A DNA stretch of 64,000 bases from positions 1 to 64,000 of the forward strand of contig JAJDAQ010000103.1 in the NCBI GenBank assembly GCA_029261815.1, written 5' to 3'. Every line of letters begins with the position of its first letter. Within the stretch, counting starts at the first letter, position 1. The notes beneath the pieces are model-generated. The model made no database searches, was not told the DNA's origin, and saw only the letters and a list, made by a program, of their open reading frames with translations. This DNA is from Deltaproteobacteria bacterium. GTDB taxonomy: Bacteria; Myxococcota_A; UBA9160; UBA6930. Below are positions 63,285-64,000 of this stretch, piece after piece. The position numbers were made by a program, and so were the translations under genes.

Positions 63285-64000
63285 ATGGCGTCCGAGGCGT
63301 CGACGAACGCTCCCGGCAGCGGCATTCCGCGGCTCGACTTCCGGATCGAACGCCTGGGTCTCGTGTGCCGCTTCACATTCGCCTTCCATGCACGGGAAGT
63401 GCGCTTCGAGGCTGACCGGGGCAACGGCTTCCAGAGCGTCTTTCCGGAGACATTCTCGTTCCACGCCGATCGCCACGATCCGACGGAACTCTATCTGCGA
63501 TTCGAAGACCTCTGGACGAACCCCCGTCGGCTGCACCCACGCGCTGGGCGACGCGACGCGGAAGAGCTGATCTTCCGGTTGTTAGGCGCGTTGCCTTCGG
63601 TTCTGGAAGAACTTCTCGAGCGGCTCGACGGGAGCGGCGCGCAGGGCCGTGTCGCCGAGGACATCGCTGTCTTCGCCCTCATCGCGCAGCGCTTCATCTC
63701 GGACAAATCGCTCACGGAGCACCCGCGGCTGGTGCTGTCGATGTTCCACCTGCGCGAACTCGCGAACCGGGCAATGGGCGTCGTGGTAGAGGCCCGTGTT
63801 TCGGAGGACTTCCTGGCCGCCTACGTCGAAGGAAGTACCCGGGCCGAGTCATCCAGGGATCCGTTCGACTTCTCCTTCTTCTATGCGATCGCGAAGGGTG
63901 ATGCCGAGGAGATCGATGGCCACGTCGTGGGAGCAGCCGAGCGCGCCTATCATCGCTGGCTCGAAGACGTTTGTCTCGACGAAGGCAATCGGGCGTTCGA
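63285..64000 (+). CDS. Hypothetical protein, truncated by the window end
   Basis: At least 238 codons from ATG 63285, 4 bp after the preceding stop with AGAGG upstream. The visible part includes RIERLGLVCRFTFAFHAREVRFEAD and a helical stretch (LIFRLLGALPSVLEELLERLD). No signal peptide or known motif was recognised. The frame runs off the window, so its end is unknown. Probably co-transcribed with the response regulator gene. It contains a GTTAGGCG octamer. Confidence 0.7.
   Translation, partial: MASEASTNAPGSGIPRLDFRIERLGLVCRFTFAFHAREVRFEADRGNGFQSVFPETFSFHADRHDPTELYLRFEDLWTNPRRLHPRAGRRDAEELIFRLLGALPSVLEELLERLDGSGAQGRVAEDIAVFALIAQRFISDKSLTEHPRLVLSMFHLRELANRAMGVVVEARVSEDFLAAYVEGSTRAESSRDPFDFSFFYAIAKGDAEEIDGHVVGAAERAYHRWLEDVCLDEGNRAF

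Overview
The window is GC-rich, densely packed chromosomal DNA from a Gram-negative bacterium. Evidence for the cell type is an outer-membrane porin, lipoproteins with lipoboxes, LspA, TatA/TatC, LptM, YgfZ and a sigma-54 regulatory layer. Gene content (a 900-residue biotin carboxylase fusion, sulfatase-like enzymes ending in [11 protein letters not shown], c-di-GMP genes, kinase/phosphatase pairs) resembles deltaproteobacterial lineages such as Myxococcota, Desulfobacterota or Binatota. That placement is inference; there is no rRNA here to settle it. There is no prophage, IS element or CRISPR array. The region is mostly core and metabolic genes, many overlapping by ATGA, GTGA or TGATG.

Layout. 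1-3160: a ComEA-like protein and a BtuF/FecCD/ATPase metal-chelate importer. 3240-9650: enolase, a periplasmic protein, a DapA-family aldolase with a SIS isomerase, a universal stress protein, a PAS-GGDEF cyclase and an SH3/BamE-like lipoprotein. 9760-9835: tRNA-Ala(CGC). 9906-13525: a UbiA-like membrane protein divergent from a three-gene operon (nucleotidyltransferase, ygfZ, DUF2064 transferase). 13755-16091: a porin behind a sigma-54 promoter, a small Fis-type protein and glnB. 16286-18378: a Ser/Thr kinase with zinc ribbons converging on a PP2C phosphatase. 18441-22519: lysine/arginine operon argH-lptM-dapF-dapA-dapB. 22643-27917: PBP1b, a lipoprotein, lspA, an FSA-type aldolase and an IclR regulator. 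28037-37396: acyl-CoA dehydrogenase, a 20-bp palindromic repeat array, a sulfatase-like membrane enzyme, malic enzyme and a two-gene acyl-CoA carboxylase. 37393-41000: a membrane diguanylate cyclase, a nucleoside hydrolase, a tiny PEP-CTERM-like protein, Bfd and bacterioferritin. 40994-45000: hydrolase, tatC, tatA, PilZ and an HD-GYP response regulator. 45159-50824: DUF4124 proteins, DUF924, a truncated DUF6151 gene and a two-gene sigma-54 signalling operon. 51081-64000: tandem ThyX-like protein, GNAT, aminotransferase, PQQ dehydrogenase, M20 and M23 peptidases, glutamate-cysteine ligase, a REC-PAS regulator and a partial unknown gene.

How it fits together. Two or three sequences match the -24/-12 sigma-54 consensus: ahead of the porin, ahead of the unusual kinase/NtrC-type operon, and weakly ahead of the HD-GYP regulator. 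The NtrC-type regulator at 47484-48863 is therefore a candidate controller of its own operon and of the porin. Two GGDEF proteins, one HD-GYP protein and one PilZ protein form a c-di-GMP set. The least ordinary items are a histidine kinase fused to a degenerate AAA+ activator domain, the repeat array with compensatory base changes, a bacterioferritin lacking both ferroxidase histidines, the zinc-ribbon kinase, the BC-BCCP fusion and an over-represented GTTAGGCG octamer.
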